Source: Pogonophryne albipinna (lineage: Eukaryota; Chordata; Actinopteri; Perciformes; Artedidraconidae). From it: a stretch of 64,000 nucleotides of DNA. Numbering within the stretch: the first letter of the stretch is position 1; the number at the start of each line of letters is the position of its first letter. The stretch spans positions 24,268,867 to 24,332,866 of the forward strand of contig CM053243.1 in NCBI GenBank assembly GCA_028583405.1, written 5' to 3'. Positions 11,201 to 21,331 of this stretch are shown here, piece by piece. The position numbers and the translations under genes are program-made. The notes under the pieces were generated by a model. The model made no database searches, was not told the DNA's origin, and saw only the letters and a list, made by a program, of their open reading frames with translations.

Positions 11201-14200
11201 CTTTGGTTTCTTGTTGTAGCCTATGGACATTTTATTTCTCTAAAAAATATAATATTCATAACTTAAGAAGCAACCGTCAACTTTTGAGTTTGTAAAAAAA
11301 TCCGTAAGAACTCGAGCTGTCAAAAACTCAATTCTCAATCAGGGTTGATGGACAATGTCACATTGCCCCCCACTTCGAATCAGGGATAAAAGCACAGAGA
11401 AAAAACAAATACAGATCATTAATGTGAAATAGGTTTACCAAAAATGTTCGGACATCTTTTATGTTATTGCTGCTTTGTCCATTTTTACTAAATGCTGATT
11501 GTTTGTTTATTTAGTTGGAGGAAAACAGCCAGATATGAAAGCAGAACTACGTCCAACGATGCCCACCAGGAGGAATCTGTCTGCGTCGCTGGCACCACAA
11601 AGCCCTCAGACGTTCGCCACTGCCCAGGTGTTTGAGGAGGGCATGTTCCCACTCCAGTGCACACCAGAACCTTCTCAAAAAACATTTAAAGACTTGCCAC
11701 AGAGCTCAAGTGCCATGGATCCTAACATGACATTTGAAGTTATGGACGATGATGATCAAACTGCAAGTAATGCAACCATCATATTAGGAAGTAAGAGTCC
11801 CTGTCGAGTGTTGGCGTCAACGGAGCTCTCGGGTCCCAGCCAACCACTCCGATTTCCGAAAGCCAACGAGGGGAACCAGGTTCCTAACAAAAGGTGAGAG
11901 AACGTTTATGCCTAAGCTTTCCTTTTGATTTTAAAATGTTTAAAAGGGTATGTGATCCTTCAGACACACATTCCTCCCTCCTGAAAGTTGGATAACATTA
12001 CTAGTCAGTTTTGAGAATGGCTTGTAATGTTGATTACAGTTCTCTTGACACTAAGCATGCAGTATATTGTCCATATGGTGCACTCTTTTAATGTGTTGAA
12101 GTAGTCGTAAACAATGCATCGATACAGCTGCATACTGCTACTACACTCCTGTGGTTCCTCCAAAAAGGTTCTGCTATAATAGTATAGGACATTGTGTAAG
12201 TAAGGCTTCGGTAAACAATACTACTCTTTATGGGAACAGACACTTTGGTAAAACACACAAAACACTGCTAACCCAGCACTGCTATCTGAAGTCCCACTCG
12301 TGTCATGTATTTCTCTGTTTGTCATGTACAGTGGGGCAAAAAATATTTAGTCAGCCACCAATTGTGCAAGTTCTCCCACTTAAAAAGATGAGAGAGGCCT
12401 GTAATTTTCATCCTAGGTATACCTCAACTATGAGAGACAAAATGAGAAAAAAAATCCAGAAAATCACATGGTCTGATTTTTAAAGAATTTATTTGCAAAT
12501 TATGGTGGAAAATAAGTATTTGGTCAATAACAAAAGTTCATCTCAATACTTTGTTATATACCCTTTGTTGGCAATGACAGAGGTCAAACGTTTTCTGTAA
12601 GTCTTCACAAGGTTTTCACACACTGTTGCTGGTATTTTGGCCCATTCCTCCATGCAGATCTCCTCTAGAGCAGTGATGTTTTGGGGCTGTCGCTGGGCAA
12701 CACGGACTTTCAACTCCCTCCAAAGATTTTCTTTGGGGTTGAGATCTGGAGACTGGCTAGGCCACTCCAGGACCTTGAAATGCTTCTTACGAAGCCACTC
12801 CTTCGTTGCCCGGGCGGTGTGTTTGGGATCATTGTCATGCTGAAAGACCCAGCCACGTTTCATCTTCAATGCCCTTGCTGATGGAAGGAGGTTGTCACTC
12901 AAAATCTCACGATACATGGCCCCATTCATTCGTTCCTTTACACGGATCAGTCGTCCTGGTCCCTTTGCAGAAAAACAGCCCCAAAGCATGATGTTTCCAC
13001 CCACATGTTTCACAGTAGGTATGGTGTTCTTTGGATGCAACTCAGCATTCTTTCTCCTCCAAACACGTCTAGTTGAGTTTTTACCAAAAAGTTCTATTTT
13101 GGTTTCATCTGACCATATGACATTCTCCCAATCCTCTTCTGGATCATCTAAATGCTCTCTAGCAAACTTCAGACGGGCCTGGACATGTACTGGCTTAAGC
13201 AGGGGGACACGTCTGGCACTGCAGGATTTGAGTCCCTGGCGGCGTAGTGTGTTACTGATGGTAGCCTTTGTTACTTTGGTCCCAGCTCTCTGCAGGTCAT
13301 TGACTAGGTCCCCCCGTGTGGTTCTGTGATTTTTGCTCACCGTTCTTGTGATCATTTTGACCCCACGGGGTGAGATCTTGCGTGGAGCCCCAGATCGAGG
13401 GAGATTATCAGTGGTCTTGTATGTCTTCCATTTTCTAATAATTGCTCCCACAGTTGATTTCTTCACACCAAGCTGCTTACCTATTGCAGATTCAGTCTTC
13501 CCAGCCTGGTGCAGGTCTACAATTTTGTTTCTGGTGTCCTTTGACAGCTCTTTGGTCTTGGCCATAGTGGAGTTTGGAGTGTGACTGTTTGAGGTTGTGG
13601 ACAGGTGTCTTTTATACTGATAACGAGTTCAAACAGGTGCCATTAATACAGTTAACAAGTGGAGGACAGAGGAGGCTCTTAAAGAAGAAGTTACAGGTCT
13701 GTGAGAGCCAGAAATCTTGTTTGTTTGTAGGTGACCAAATACTTATTTTACCGAGGAATTTACCAATTAATTCATTAAAAATCCTACAATGTGATTTCCT
13801 GGATTCTTTCCCCCCATTCTGTCTCTCATAGTTGAAGTGTACCTGGGATGAAAATTACAGGCCTCTCTCATCTTTTTAAGTGGGAGAACTTGCACAATTG
13901 GTGGCTGACTAAATACTTTTTTGCCCCACTGTACTTGCATCTTGTACTTTTCTCTGGGTTGCACTCATAATCACCCAGGTGTCTCATGGTTTCTCTTGCA
14001 TCAAAGACTGACTTGATCTAATATTGTTAATGTCTTGACAAGCCAGCAAATATGTTTTCACCTGCTGTGTGCTTCCACATACTTTTAATGCTTTTAATAA
14101 GATTAACAAACACCAATAATGATTTTCATTAACTCTCTGAGCTATTGAGTACAAACAAAATAAGGGAAATGCCCACTTCCAATGCCTCTGTGCTAACAAC

Positions 14201-17200
14201 AGCCGATCTGGAGGCACAGGGTTTTCTGGTTGCCTCTACGTCCGACCAATTTGTGTAAATGCGATATCTCAAGAATGCCTGGGGGTGATTTCTATACATT
14301 TGGCACCAATGTCCACTATGACTAAAGAATTCATGCAATAATCATTTACATTTTGCACAGTCTAATCGGATAAAATGACTGGAAAAGGCATAAAAACTAA
14401 GAATAATAATGTAATGTTTGTTAAATAATATATATACTTACTATACTTGCCTGCATCATCTTCCCAGAAAGCATAAATAATGGGGTTTTTTTTAAACAAG
14501 CATCTGTGTAGTTAAAATTAAATTGCATTTTATCTTAATTGGTTCAGAGGCAAACATGTATCTGTTAAATCAGTTCCATAAAATGTTTAGGATCAAACTA
14601 TAAACATGTCCCTTCGGCCGCCAATGAAAGTTTCCCAGAATGTAAGGATTCTATGTAAAAGACGCTCATTCTGGATGGCTACCAAACCCCGCAGAAGTGG
14701 TAAATCCCTAAAACCTTTTTCAAAACAAGACCGAGACTATAGTGCAAACAGACGAAGTATTATCACCAGCAGCAAGTTTCCAGACTGGAACCATAGGCCT
14801 AGAGGCTTAAGTCAGCTAAGAAGAGGCAAACAGAATAGGAAACATTTGGAGCAGAAGACGGGGTTTGTGTCAGTGAAAGATGTTCCAAGCAGATGAGCCT
14901 TTGCATTTACACATTGACCATGTATCAGTGTATTGGTTTCCAACTATCTTTAAAGGTCTCCTATTATACTGTTTTTCATCAATATATTATAGGTCTCAGA
15001 TACAAAACATGTCTCTGAAGTGTTTGGCTCAAAATACCAAACAGATCATTGTAGCATCCTATAATCCTCTCTGTTCAGCCCTGTTTCAAAAGTGCTGATT
15101 CTCTGTCTTTTACTTTAGAGGAAAATAAGGTGCCCCTCGTCCCACGCCCTTCTGCAAGATATTTGGTTAAAAAGAACACAATGGTGCTCTAGGAGGAAAT
15201 TCAGGTGATAAGGCGGGGGGGTTATACCTTGGTTTGTCCAAAAAATCGTTATGACATCATAAAGTGGCCAAAATCTGATCAGCTCATTTTCACACAGGTT
15301 TTTATATAAATGGATCAGGACAGAAAGTGAGGGAATCTTTTTTCCTGAAACTTTCAGAATCTCTTTACACAGAGGGGACACATGTTTATGTATAAAAGAC
15401 ATGAAAAAGTGGATTATGCATAATAGGTTACTTTTAACCTCTTCTACACTGCACCCCCGATACCAGGGGGAAAAACGCGTCATCTGAAGGAAACAGCGTC
15501 TGAGGGCATCTTAATATTCAATAAACTATGAATGTTTTATATCCATGTAACGGGAAGAGACTCAGCTAACTGATCTTTTTTTCTTCTTTTTTTTTTAAAC
15601 CCACAAAGCTAGCGCTGAGCCTATGAATTAGCCACGAGCGAAAAATGCTAACAGCGTGTTGCACAGAAACTCACTCATAACACCCTTATTACCTATCGTA
15701 CCTGCACGCCCAACCCATCGATTCGCATCGTGAGATGACACAGAATCGATCGGTACATACATCATCACTCCATGATAAGAACTCGCAAAGCTATTGACAA
15801 GAACAGACATCAAAACATATGGCGCTAGGTAGCTAAAAACTGCAACATGGCTCACCTTGGTCGTTGTCTGGTCAAAAGTGGTCTTCAATGGCATTAAAAC
15901 AATAAAAACGCTGCTGAAGTTAATCCATAGGTTAATCCAATGTGTCTGTCCCTTTGAAATGATTTCTGATAATCCATAAGCAATAAACCTGCTTTTCCGT
16001 TTCTAGATGTCAGAGCGAGAGATAGGTTCACTCTGATGCATGCCCAAAGCCCCCACCTTCTTTTTTTTACCGTGTGTGTGTATGGGGAATTCCCCTTCGA
16101 TTCTATTGGCTCTAACGGTCAAAAAGAGATGTCAATCACCAAAATCGACCAATGGGTTCCAGAGAAACGGTAAAAACGGCCATTTCCACCCAAATCACCT
16201 CAGAGGTGGAGTTTATTTTTGCTAAACCTCTCTAAAAAGGTCAAATGACACTTGTTTTGCATCAATCTTGATACAGGGTACTTATTATATGTTGTACTTT
16301 GGATTCCTAAAGCTTTTAGTCTACCTTACCATCATCCAAGGGTAGTTTTCACTATAAGTAAAAAATCATTTTTGGACGGACACTATAATTTACAGTTTTT
16401 ACTATGTTCAATCTGAATTTTCTTTAAAATAAAAAACATCTATATTGATTCTGACTTTTCTACATCCAACTCACAGGTTTATCATTACTTTGAGAAAAAA
16501 GATTATTAATTTAACCCTTTTTAGAAGGGAAGATATGGTCATTTGTTCTGGGAATGTCATTTTCGAGCCTGAGACCTGAAAAACAGGCTCAGGGCTTAAC
16601 AGGTTAAAATCAAAATGCATTGGCTAAATCAAAGGAAATATAACTGCTTGGGGAACAATTGTACTGCCCCACGATCAAGCTGTGTCACAAGGAGTTGTTT
16701 TTCTTTAACTTAAAGCATAAGGCTTATACCCACTTTCTGAGAGCAATGTTGCCAAATATTTTCCTATGGAAGAAGCTAGCATTAGCTCCAAAAGTAGCTT
16801 AAAGCGCAGGACAGATGACGTCACATGCACAATTGCATATTGATGCAATGCAATATTTTTCCTAAAGCTTGGTGGTCGCTGTGGGGGTCACAGCAAAAAA
16901 ATACATTGGGAATAATTTGATTATACTATATTATGTGCTTTTTCCCTGATGGTCTGAGTCAATCGCTTTAGGAGTTTAGGTTGATAAAGAAAGTCTTCAA
17001 ATGGAAAGAAAACACTGCCCGGTAACGGGTTGTCCTGCAGCAGACAGGTCAAATCTCGATTGGAAAAACTATTGCATCGCAAGAACCTTTTGTAAATATT
17101 TCAAAAGTAGATACCATTGTAGATGGTGCCAACATTGTAAACTACGAAAACGATGTTAAAAAGAAAAGACTTCAAGAAACGGCATTAGTTTTAGACTGGC

Positions 17201-19586
17201 AACTGTATAAAAGCGATTTTATGGAACTGCAAAGTGAATGTGTGGCAGTTCTCTGTGCGGGAGTTATGCAAAGTGTAGCAGACACGTTTTAAATTACTTA
17301 GACAGTTTAACTGTTGTGTTTGGAAGAAATACAATAAAAAAGAAAATTTAAAAAAAATGTTTAAAAGCCTCAATACACACGTAGAGACCTGACTCAGCAG
17401 TAAATGTGAATGTTAAGGGCTAATGATTAAGAATGGCATTAAGGTACATACGTAAAAGGAGATATAGTTTTCACCAGGTTGGTTTTGCCAGACATCCGGT
17501 TGCTCAGTGTGTCACGGACTGTCATTTATAGCGCAGTGGGGTTTTGTCCTGCATCGGAAGTATTTGCTCTCTTGGGATTAGCTTTAGCCCCAAAGCGATG
17601 CCAGAGATGGAGTTTAGAGCGGCTAAATTTGTCCATAATCATTTAAACCTCGTATAAGTATGGAAATGCTAGAGGATTTTGAGCATTAAACTGATTATAC
17701 GGGGTAAAATGTCATATAACTTATGGATAGTTTACAGAAACTAAAACGGGAACACACAATCCTTAAGCATTGATCTACACATTTTCTACCTTGAGGTGTT
17801 ATTAAAAAAATAGACCACAATATTTGCATATCCAAATGTCTCAATGCAGGTGCATCGGAACAAAGCATCACATATCAAAGCTTCAGATTTGTATACACGC
17901 AGCTTACACAATACAAATGAAATGAATAAGCTATTTTGATTGAATGTTTTGATAAGAAGTCAGTAGAGACTGTTTGGTAACGTGAACCTCTGCTCTGCAG
18001 TCAACAGATCCTGACTTTACAAGAAATGCGACGAGTCAAACCGACCTACATGCACATGACGTCGGCTGCCAAAGGAAAGCGAAAAATGAACTGGTAATGT
18101 GCCTCTGGCTTCTTCTACCTGCAGTCGATAAAACGCTTTGCTTTGACATAATGATTTTGCCGTCTGACTAAAGCTGTACAGAACTGAGACCAAAATTGAA
18201 AGACAGTTCTGACTATTAAAGGAAGGAAATCTAGTTATTGATATTTTGTTTGATTACTCTATTTGTATTTCTCTGCTTGTTTTATTCACTGCAGCACCCA
18301 AGAAGACATAACGCAGGGTTTGACTAGACCGAAGCGCATCAAGATAGAATCTTCATTCGCCAGCAGACCCCTCGGAGTGTATCGTTTTGGGGGTAAGTGT
18401 CAACACCGAAAAAACAGAGTTTAAGGAGACATCCAGACACTAAACATAAACTAGTCATAATTATTCACAATATTGACTGTCATCACTAAGAGTGCAAGCA
18501 TACACCCTATAATTTACAGAATAAGATGTTTTTTAGATTAAATGTATATTTCGAACAAACCAAAATGTTTTATATGTTTATTTTTCACTGTTGTGAGTTG
18601 CTGTTAGCAGCCAGAATGATATTGCCTGACAAAATAAAGGGTTTCTATACACTATAGAAAAATATGGAATTTGACTTTTGAAAGATTTCCAGGTCTGGAT
18701 GTATGGGAAAATATTACTGTTACCAGACTATTGCCTATGACAATTCGGTTTTCCAAAATTAAGGATTTCTTTCAAACTAAATATGAATGGATCATTCAAA
18801 CAGTGTTTTTGAAAGCCGTTTAATGTCGTACACATTAAGTCAAGACGTATATAAATTGCAACTAACTTATACAACTATGCAGAGCTGCGTGTGTACATCA
18901 CATCCTGTAAAACAGCTCTGTGCAAGATGGTTTACAGTGCATCATCGTCAACATTATTGCAGGCTGGCTTGGCAATCCCCAATATAATGCCTGTTTGGCC
19001 AAAGATTCCAAATGGGGAAAAAGAGATACAATTTGTTGGTGTATAGTCGTTTGACATCTCTTACCTGCCCAAGGTGGCTATTGTAAGCCAAATGCAAGTG
19101 CAACAGACTGTAGTGTTGCTCCAGCTTACTCTGCTCCCAGAGTCACAGCATTTTGACCCAACCCAACGAGAGACCAAGGCCATCAGCAAGTATTGATCCA
19201 TTTATTTCAGCTAGAGTACCTTGCTACAATCTTCTGGCTTTCAGAATGTAACATTCATGCTAATTTTAAAACCTTTTATTTACATAATAAACCTCTAGCT
19301 GTTTGTACTCTGTACACTGTCATTTTGAGGTGGTAAATGTGTAGGAACCCTGTAAAATGGTGCCCTCTGTATGGCAGTAACAGTGTCATGATTGTTGTTT
19401 CTTCACATCCTTTAGTGTGTTCACTCTTGACACTATTCTTGTTTGTTGTCCTCAGATTCACAGGAGAACAGGCCACGAAGAGTTGTGAAGAGCGTTTCTG
19501 AAGGAAACCTGATGGATCCTCAAAAGTCTAAGTCCTTTTTCTATAAAACGTCTCAACAGTTCAAACGGGCGACCAAACGGCTGTAA
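2069..19586 (+). CDS. kif18a: Kinesin-8 Kif18a, C-terminal 488 residues (partial, 5' end off window)
   Basis: Kif18a is a plus-end-directed kinesin-8 that dampens chromosome oscillation on kinetochore microtubules. Nine coding exons are visible: 2069-2231, 2730-2894, 3849-3970, 4098-4369, 7098-7142, 11515-11893, 18001-18093, 18295-18392 and 19456-19586 (TAA 19584-19586). All splice phases agree and join into one open frame. The first visible exon begins just after the motor domain with ALQQIFSxRAQIRKE, the family's neck/coiled-coil region. NDGWLHRVE and the WADQ motif also match my memory of vertebrate KIF18A. Late exons carry a basic AAKGKRKMN segment, likely a nuclear-localisation/microtubule-binding patch like that of human KIF18A, and the C-terminus ends in basic residues. 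The visible length fits an ~900-aa protein whose motor lies upstream. Introns host a hAT MITE, a Tc1 transposon and TTAA-flanked repeats. Confidence 0.93.
2730..2894 (+). CDS. kif18a: kif18a exon, coiled-coil segment
   Basis: The acceptor is TTTCATTAG (AG 2728-2729) and the donor GTTAGT at 2895. It encodes 55 codons in phase 0 and contains [15 protein letters not shown], similar to the family's W-L-H-R-V-E segment. Confidence 0.93.
2895..3848. other. kif18a intron, nothing else recognised
   Basis: AT-rich intron between two exons of confirmed phase. A 137-codon open frame at 3312-3725 has no recognisable family, overlaps the polypyrimidine tract before 3849, and is treated as chance. Confidence 0.6.
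3849..3970 (+). CDS. kif18a: kif18a exon, coiled-coil segment
   Basis: The acceptor is TTGTTCAG and the donor GTATGT at 3971. Forty codons plus two bases encode [20 protein letters not shown] and the following amphipathic helix, corresponding to the H-L-Q-x-x-D-L-K-x-x-I region of vertebrate KIF18A. Confidence 0.92.
4098..4369 (+). CDS. kif18a: kif18a exon with conserved VVWADQ motif
   Basis: The acceptor is TTTTTAG (AG 4096-4097) and the donor GTAAGT at 4370. The frame includes [20 protein letters not shown], then [15 protein letters not shown], which matches the conserved V-V-W-A-D-Q block of KIF18A. A Gly/Glu-rich tail, less conserved, follows. Confidence 0.92.
5290..5818. mobile_element. 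Non-autonomous hAT element (MITE) with 8-bp target-site duplication
   Basis: The ends are TAGTGCTGCACGAT at 5290 and its near complement at 5805-5818 (read inward, TAGGGCTGCACAAT). Directly outside both ends is the 8-base duplication GCCAAGAG (5282-5289 and 5819-5826), the target-site length typical of hAT transposons. Subterminal TTGCGAT/ATCGC motifs repeat at both ends. At 529 bp with no transposase frame it is a MITE. The one mismatch in the terminal repeat, with a perfect duplication, suggests moderate age. Confidence 0.88.
5414..5470. repeat. AC / GACA simple-sequence tract
   Basis: A degenerate (AC)n tract interspersed with AGAGACAG units, inside the hAT MITE. Antisense Val/Cys-rich open frames across it are artefacts of the repeat. 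Confidence 0.9.
7098..7142 (+). CDS. kif18a: kif18a short basic exon
   Basis: A 45-base exon between acceptor TTCTCAG (AG 7096-7097) and donor GTAGAT (7143). Phase 1 in and phase 1 out match both neighbours. It encodes [15 protein letters not shown], comparable to the basic T-R-R-K-L region of the human protein. Because it is short, its assignment rests on phase and the basic motif. Confidence 0.8.
7143..11514. other. kif18a intron, no other feature recognised
   Basis: A 4.4-kb AT-rich intron. A 154-codon antisense open frame at 7355-7819 is the longest non-genic frame outside the low-complexity repeats, but it shows no family motif and no splice context. No transposon ends or RNA gene were recognised. 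Confidence 0.5.
11515..11893 (+). CDS. kif18a: kif18a large exon, low-conservation tail region
   Basis: The acceptor is TTATTTAG (AG 11513-11514) and the donor GTGAGA at 11894. The 379-base exon encodes a Ser/Thr/Pro-rich tail with an acidic [11 protein letters not shown] stretch that parallels the STFTICED segment of human KIF18A. This part of the family is poorly conserved and is likely regulated by phosphorylation, which is an inference from composition. Confidence 0.87.
11894..12326. other. kif18a intron before the Tc1 insertion
   Basis: AT-rich intron with no recognised feature. It runs from the donor at 11894 to the TA at 12327. Confidence 0.5.
12329..12541. repeat. Left inverted repeat of the Tc1 element
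   Basis: Runs from the terminal CAGTGGGG to just before the transposase stop. It pairs with 13719-13931, including GATGAGAGAGGCCTGTAATT and the inner AAATAAGTATTTGGTCA motif. The inner part is more diverged than the outer 100 bp. Confidence 0.85.
12543..13565 (-). CDS. Tc1-like DD34E transposase, intact 340 aa
   Basis: This enzyme would bind the element's inverted repeats and catalyse cut-and-paste transposition into TA sites. The N-terminus (about residues 11-115) has two helix-turn-helix units of the PAI/RED paired-like type. They are linked by PRSGAPRKI, which sits where Tc1 proteins carry the GRPR-like hook. The catalytic domain shows D153 in WSDET, D244 in QHDND and E279 in NPKENLW, with 34 residues between the last two: the DD34E signature at the same positions as Sleeping Beauty. 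Length equals the usual 340 aa and there is no frameshift or internal stop. The start [10 protein letters not shown] is typical. Whether it is active cannot be told from sequence alone. Confidence 0.95.
   Translation of the reverse strand: MAKTKELSKDTRNKIVDLHQAGKTESAIGKQLGVKKSTVGAIIRKWKTYKTTDNLPRSGAPRKISPRGVKMITRTVSKNHRTTRGDLVNDLQRAGTKVTKATISNTLRRQGLKSCSARRVPLLKPVHVQARLKFAREHLDDPEEDWENVIWSDETKIELFGKNSTRRVWRRKNAELHPKNTIPTVKHVGGNIMLWGCFSAKGPGRLIRVKERMNGAMYREILSDNLLPSARALKMKRGWVFQHDNDPKHTARATKEWLRKKHFKVLEWPSQSPDLNPKENLWRELKVRVAQRQPQNITALEEICMEEWAKIPATVCENLVKTYRKRLTSVIANKGYITKY
13719..13931. repeat. Right inverted repeat of the Tc1 element
   Basis: Reverse-complement partner of the left repeat. 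It contains GACCAAATACTTATTTTACC inside and CTGACTAAATACTTTTTTGC near the terminus, ending CCCCACTG before the TA duplication. Confidence 0.85.
14258..14337. repeat. Fragment of a widespread fish repeat
   Basis: GATATCTCAAGAATGCCTG followed by ATTTCTATACATTTGGCACC and ATGTCCACTATGAC resembles a common teleost dispersed repeat as I remember it. No ends or duplication are visible, so it is a decayed piece. Confidence 0.4.
14606..14896 (+). other. Unassigned basic open frame in a kif18a intron (96 aa)
   Basis: ATG-initiated frame rich in Arg, Lys and Ser (for example [20 protein letters not shown]). I recognise no family. The nearest upstream acceptor-like sites (after 14590 and after 14638) do not join it to the preceding kif18a exon in frame, so it is not an obvious alternative exon. 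It lies just before a cluster of TTAA-flanked repeats and may be chance or mobile-element-derived. Confidence 0.2.
14951..15437. mobile_element. TTAA-flanked non-autonomous DNA element (piggyBac-like)
   Basis: TTAA occurs at both edges (14951-14954 and 15434-15437). The adjoining ends, AGGTCTCCTATTATAC and, read inward from the right, AAGTAACCTATTATGC, share CCTATTAT. The internal GGTCTCAGAT...AAACATGTCTCTGAAG text resembles a very common teleost repeat as I recall it. No transposase is present. The TTAA target and short inverted ends suggest a piggyBac-type MITE, but the assignment is tentative. Confidence 0.5.
15434..16607. mobile_element. Second TTAA-flanked repeat abutting the first
   Basis: It begins at the same TTAA that closes the preceding element and ends at TTAA 16604-16607. 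The ends CCTCTTCTACACTGC and, inward from the right, CCTGTTAAGCCCTGAG match only over the first 7 of 8 positions. The interior contains ATCGATTCGCATCGTGAGAT and short simple tracts but no transposase. It could be an independent insertion into the first element's TTAA or a decayed part of a larger composite. Confidence 0.35.
16608..18000. other. kif18a intron, unremarkable
   Basis: AT-rich intron downstream of the TTAA-flanked repeats and before the exon at 18001. It includes GCTAGCATTAGCT near 16774, a short motif common in fish repeats and promoters. No gene was seen. Confidence 0.5.
18001..18093 (+). CDS. kif18a: kif18a exon with basic nuclear-localisation-like patch
   Basis: The acceptor is CTCTGCAG (AG 17999-18000) and the donor GTAATG at 18094. 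It encodes [19 protein letters not shown] followed by KRKMN, parallel to the PSYMAMTTAAKRKRK segment of human KIF18A, a basic tail patch. Confidence 0.91.
18295..18392 (+). CDS. kif18a: kif18a penultimate coding exon
   Basis: The acceptor is CACTGCAG (AG 18293-18294) and the donor GTAAGT at 18393. Incoming phase 2 and outgoing phase 1 match the neighbours. It encodes a basic stretch containing [20 protein letters not shown], part of the microtubule-binding tail. Confidence 0.88.
19456..19586 (+). CDS. kif18a: kif18a last coding exon and stop
   Basis: The acceptor is TCCTCAG (AG 19454-19455). The exon encodes [18 protein letters not shown] and then a basic end KRATKRL before TAA at 19584-19586. 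SEGNL resembles the S-K-G-N-L ending of the human protein, but the fish frame continues another 27 or so residues. Confidence 0.9.
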
Positions 19587-20080
19587 AGAAACATTGTGTT
19601 TGAATCCCACCATTTCGCCTTCTTGAAAATGTCCATTCTCCATCTTTTTACAACATTTTCATCTCCTCAAAAGTATTTTCTTCAAAACCTAAAACTGTAG
19701 AGGTTTCTTTAACAAAATGTGTTATAAATTGCACTAATATGTTAATATGTTGGATTTAGCCTCACACGGCAGTAGCATTTTACTTGACTGCACATACATT
19801 GTATAGTTCTTAGATAATCCAATTTGATTATGTTTAGATAAATTAGTTTCTTTGAACTGTTCTCTAAAAAAAAGATTGATCTGGTAGGTAGAAAATGTCC
19901 CTGGGCAGCTAATATCAAAAGAAGATTACTTGACCTTAGATAAAGGAATGGCTGCAGAAAGAATTTAAACTGCTCTACACTGAAAAGTTTGAATTTGTTG
20001 TATCTTTTGTCTCTGATGTACAGTTAATACCATGGAGTTATGGATATGTCATAATAAAAATGCTTGTAAAATAATCTGTG
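19587..20080 (+). other. kif18a: kif18a 3' UTR
   Basis: About 490 bases from the stop codon to just past the first good polyadenylation signal. AT-rich with no open frame of note. The end is inferred from AATAAA at 20053 and the T/G-rich tract that follows (TCTGTGGATGTTTTTT). Confidence 0.6.
20053..20058 (+). terminator. kif18a: kif18a polyadenylation signal AATAAA
   Basis: A canonical AATAAA 467 bases after the stop codon, followed within about 25 bases by a GU-rich stretch, the normal layout of a cleavage and polyadenylation site. Confidence 0.65.
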
Positions 20081-21275
20081 GATGTTTTTTAATGAGTAAG
20101 TCCCTTTCTAAAATGTAATCTCTGTCTTTGTCTGCTATTGAAATAGGGTCTGAATAAATGAAGAGGGTGATAGAGTGGTAAATGAACTTTTGGTTACAAG
20201 ATGTTCCAACGATGAATAAGTGACGTAGGCCGGGCTTAGGGAAGGTGAAAATACGACAGCAAGAGAAATTGAACTGACCTAGGAGTGACCCACAGCATAA
20301 CTCACAAAGTAACTTTCTCGTTGTCTTTCTATTGGAAAAAAAGCAACCGTTTCATAAACCTTTATCAAAAAAGGTAAACGCAGAGTGTAGTGAGTGATGG
20401 GATGCTGTTTGTCTCTACCAATGCCTCGTGGGGTTTCAGGATGATAAGTGTTGTTTCACCTCAACAGAGCTCAACACTCAACACTCAGTCTTGAAAGAGG
20501 TGTCACCACTAACTCAAACACTGATGTCCAAAAATTCAGTGAAGTTTTACCTTTATTTATTTATATACTAGTGATTATTAAAAATGAAAATCTGATAGGC
20601 AAGCAGATAAGTAAAAATAGCTAAAAGACAACGGCTAAAATATTGGTAAACTAAAGGTAACGTGGGAAAAACAGAGCGAAAATATAGCTTTATGATGGTT
20701 GGCCGAGAGTTACAGATACAATGAGCTAATAGAAATAGCTAATCAGTTTGTTTGCCAAAAGTAATAGGTAGGCTACCGGTTCCATACAAATATATATATA
20801 TATTGTATGTAAAAAAATAAAATAATAATTGAATCAGTGGTTGAAATTGTTAGCTAAGCATAACAACAGAGTAAAAGTAATGGTGATGTATGTGGATGAA
20901 GTCTTTACCTCATCTGACAGTGCTGTGGGAAATGGGTTGGGTTGGCTCAATCCCCCTTAAGATATTTTTAGGCTTTCCTACGTTGCATTTTTAGCCTGAT
21001 CAAATGTGAAGGATCGTCGGGAACAAGCTTTTATTAGAATTCTATACTAAAAATGAATGTCAAAAATACCTCCTGCATCTATGATGAGGGTGGGACCTCA
21101 TTGCTCTGTCTGGAGAGAACTAGACATGTCACTTTGAATTCAGTCTTGCAACTTTCAGTAGCACAGCATTCAGTGTGATCTTTATTTTTAGCTCAGGAGC
21201 TCAATGCATATATCAGCACTGTACTGCGCAAGCACTGACACCCTCTCATGCTCTCATTCACAAGAATCTCTTCAT

Positions 21276-21276
<1 letters not shown>

Positions 21277-21327
<51 letters not shown>
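21277..21327. repeat. (GT)n(GA)n compound microsatellite
   Basis: Twelve or so GT units run directly into about fourteen GA units, followed by impure GAGAG and GTGTGTGCGCAC. Confidence 0.95.

Positions 21328-21331
<4 letters not shown>

Larger units (their letters stand above)
12329..13931 (-). mobile_element. Complete Tc1/mariner transposon
   Basis: A 1603-bp element flanked by TA dinucleotides (12327-12328 and 13932-13933), the Tc1/mariner target-site duplication. Both termini read CAGTGGGGCAAAAAA inward. Inverted repeats of roughly 200 bp each contain an outer motif (GTGCAAGTTCTCCCACTT) and an inner motif (AAATAAGTATTTGGTCA), an IR/DR layout like that of Sleeping Beauty-type elements. A single uninterrupted transposase frame sits between them on the - strand. 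The element lies in a kif18a intron, opposite to the gene. The good repeats and open frame suggest a recent insertion. Confidence 0.95.

Noticed and set aside
12637..13584. Several + strand open frames across the Tc1 element
   Set aside because: They are shadows of the transposase on the - strand.
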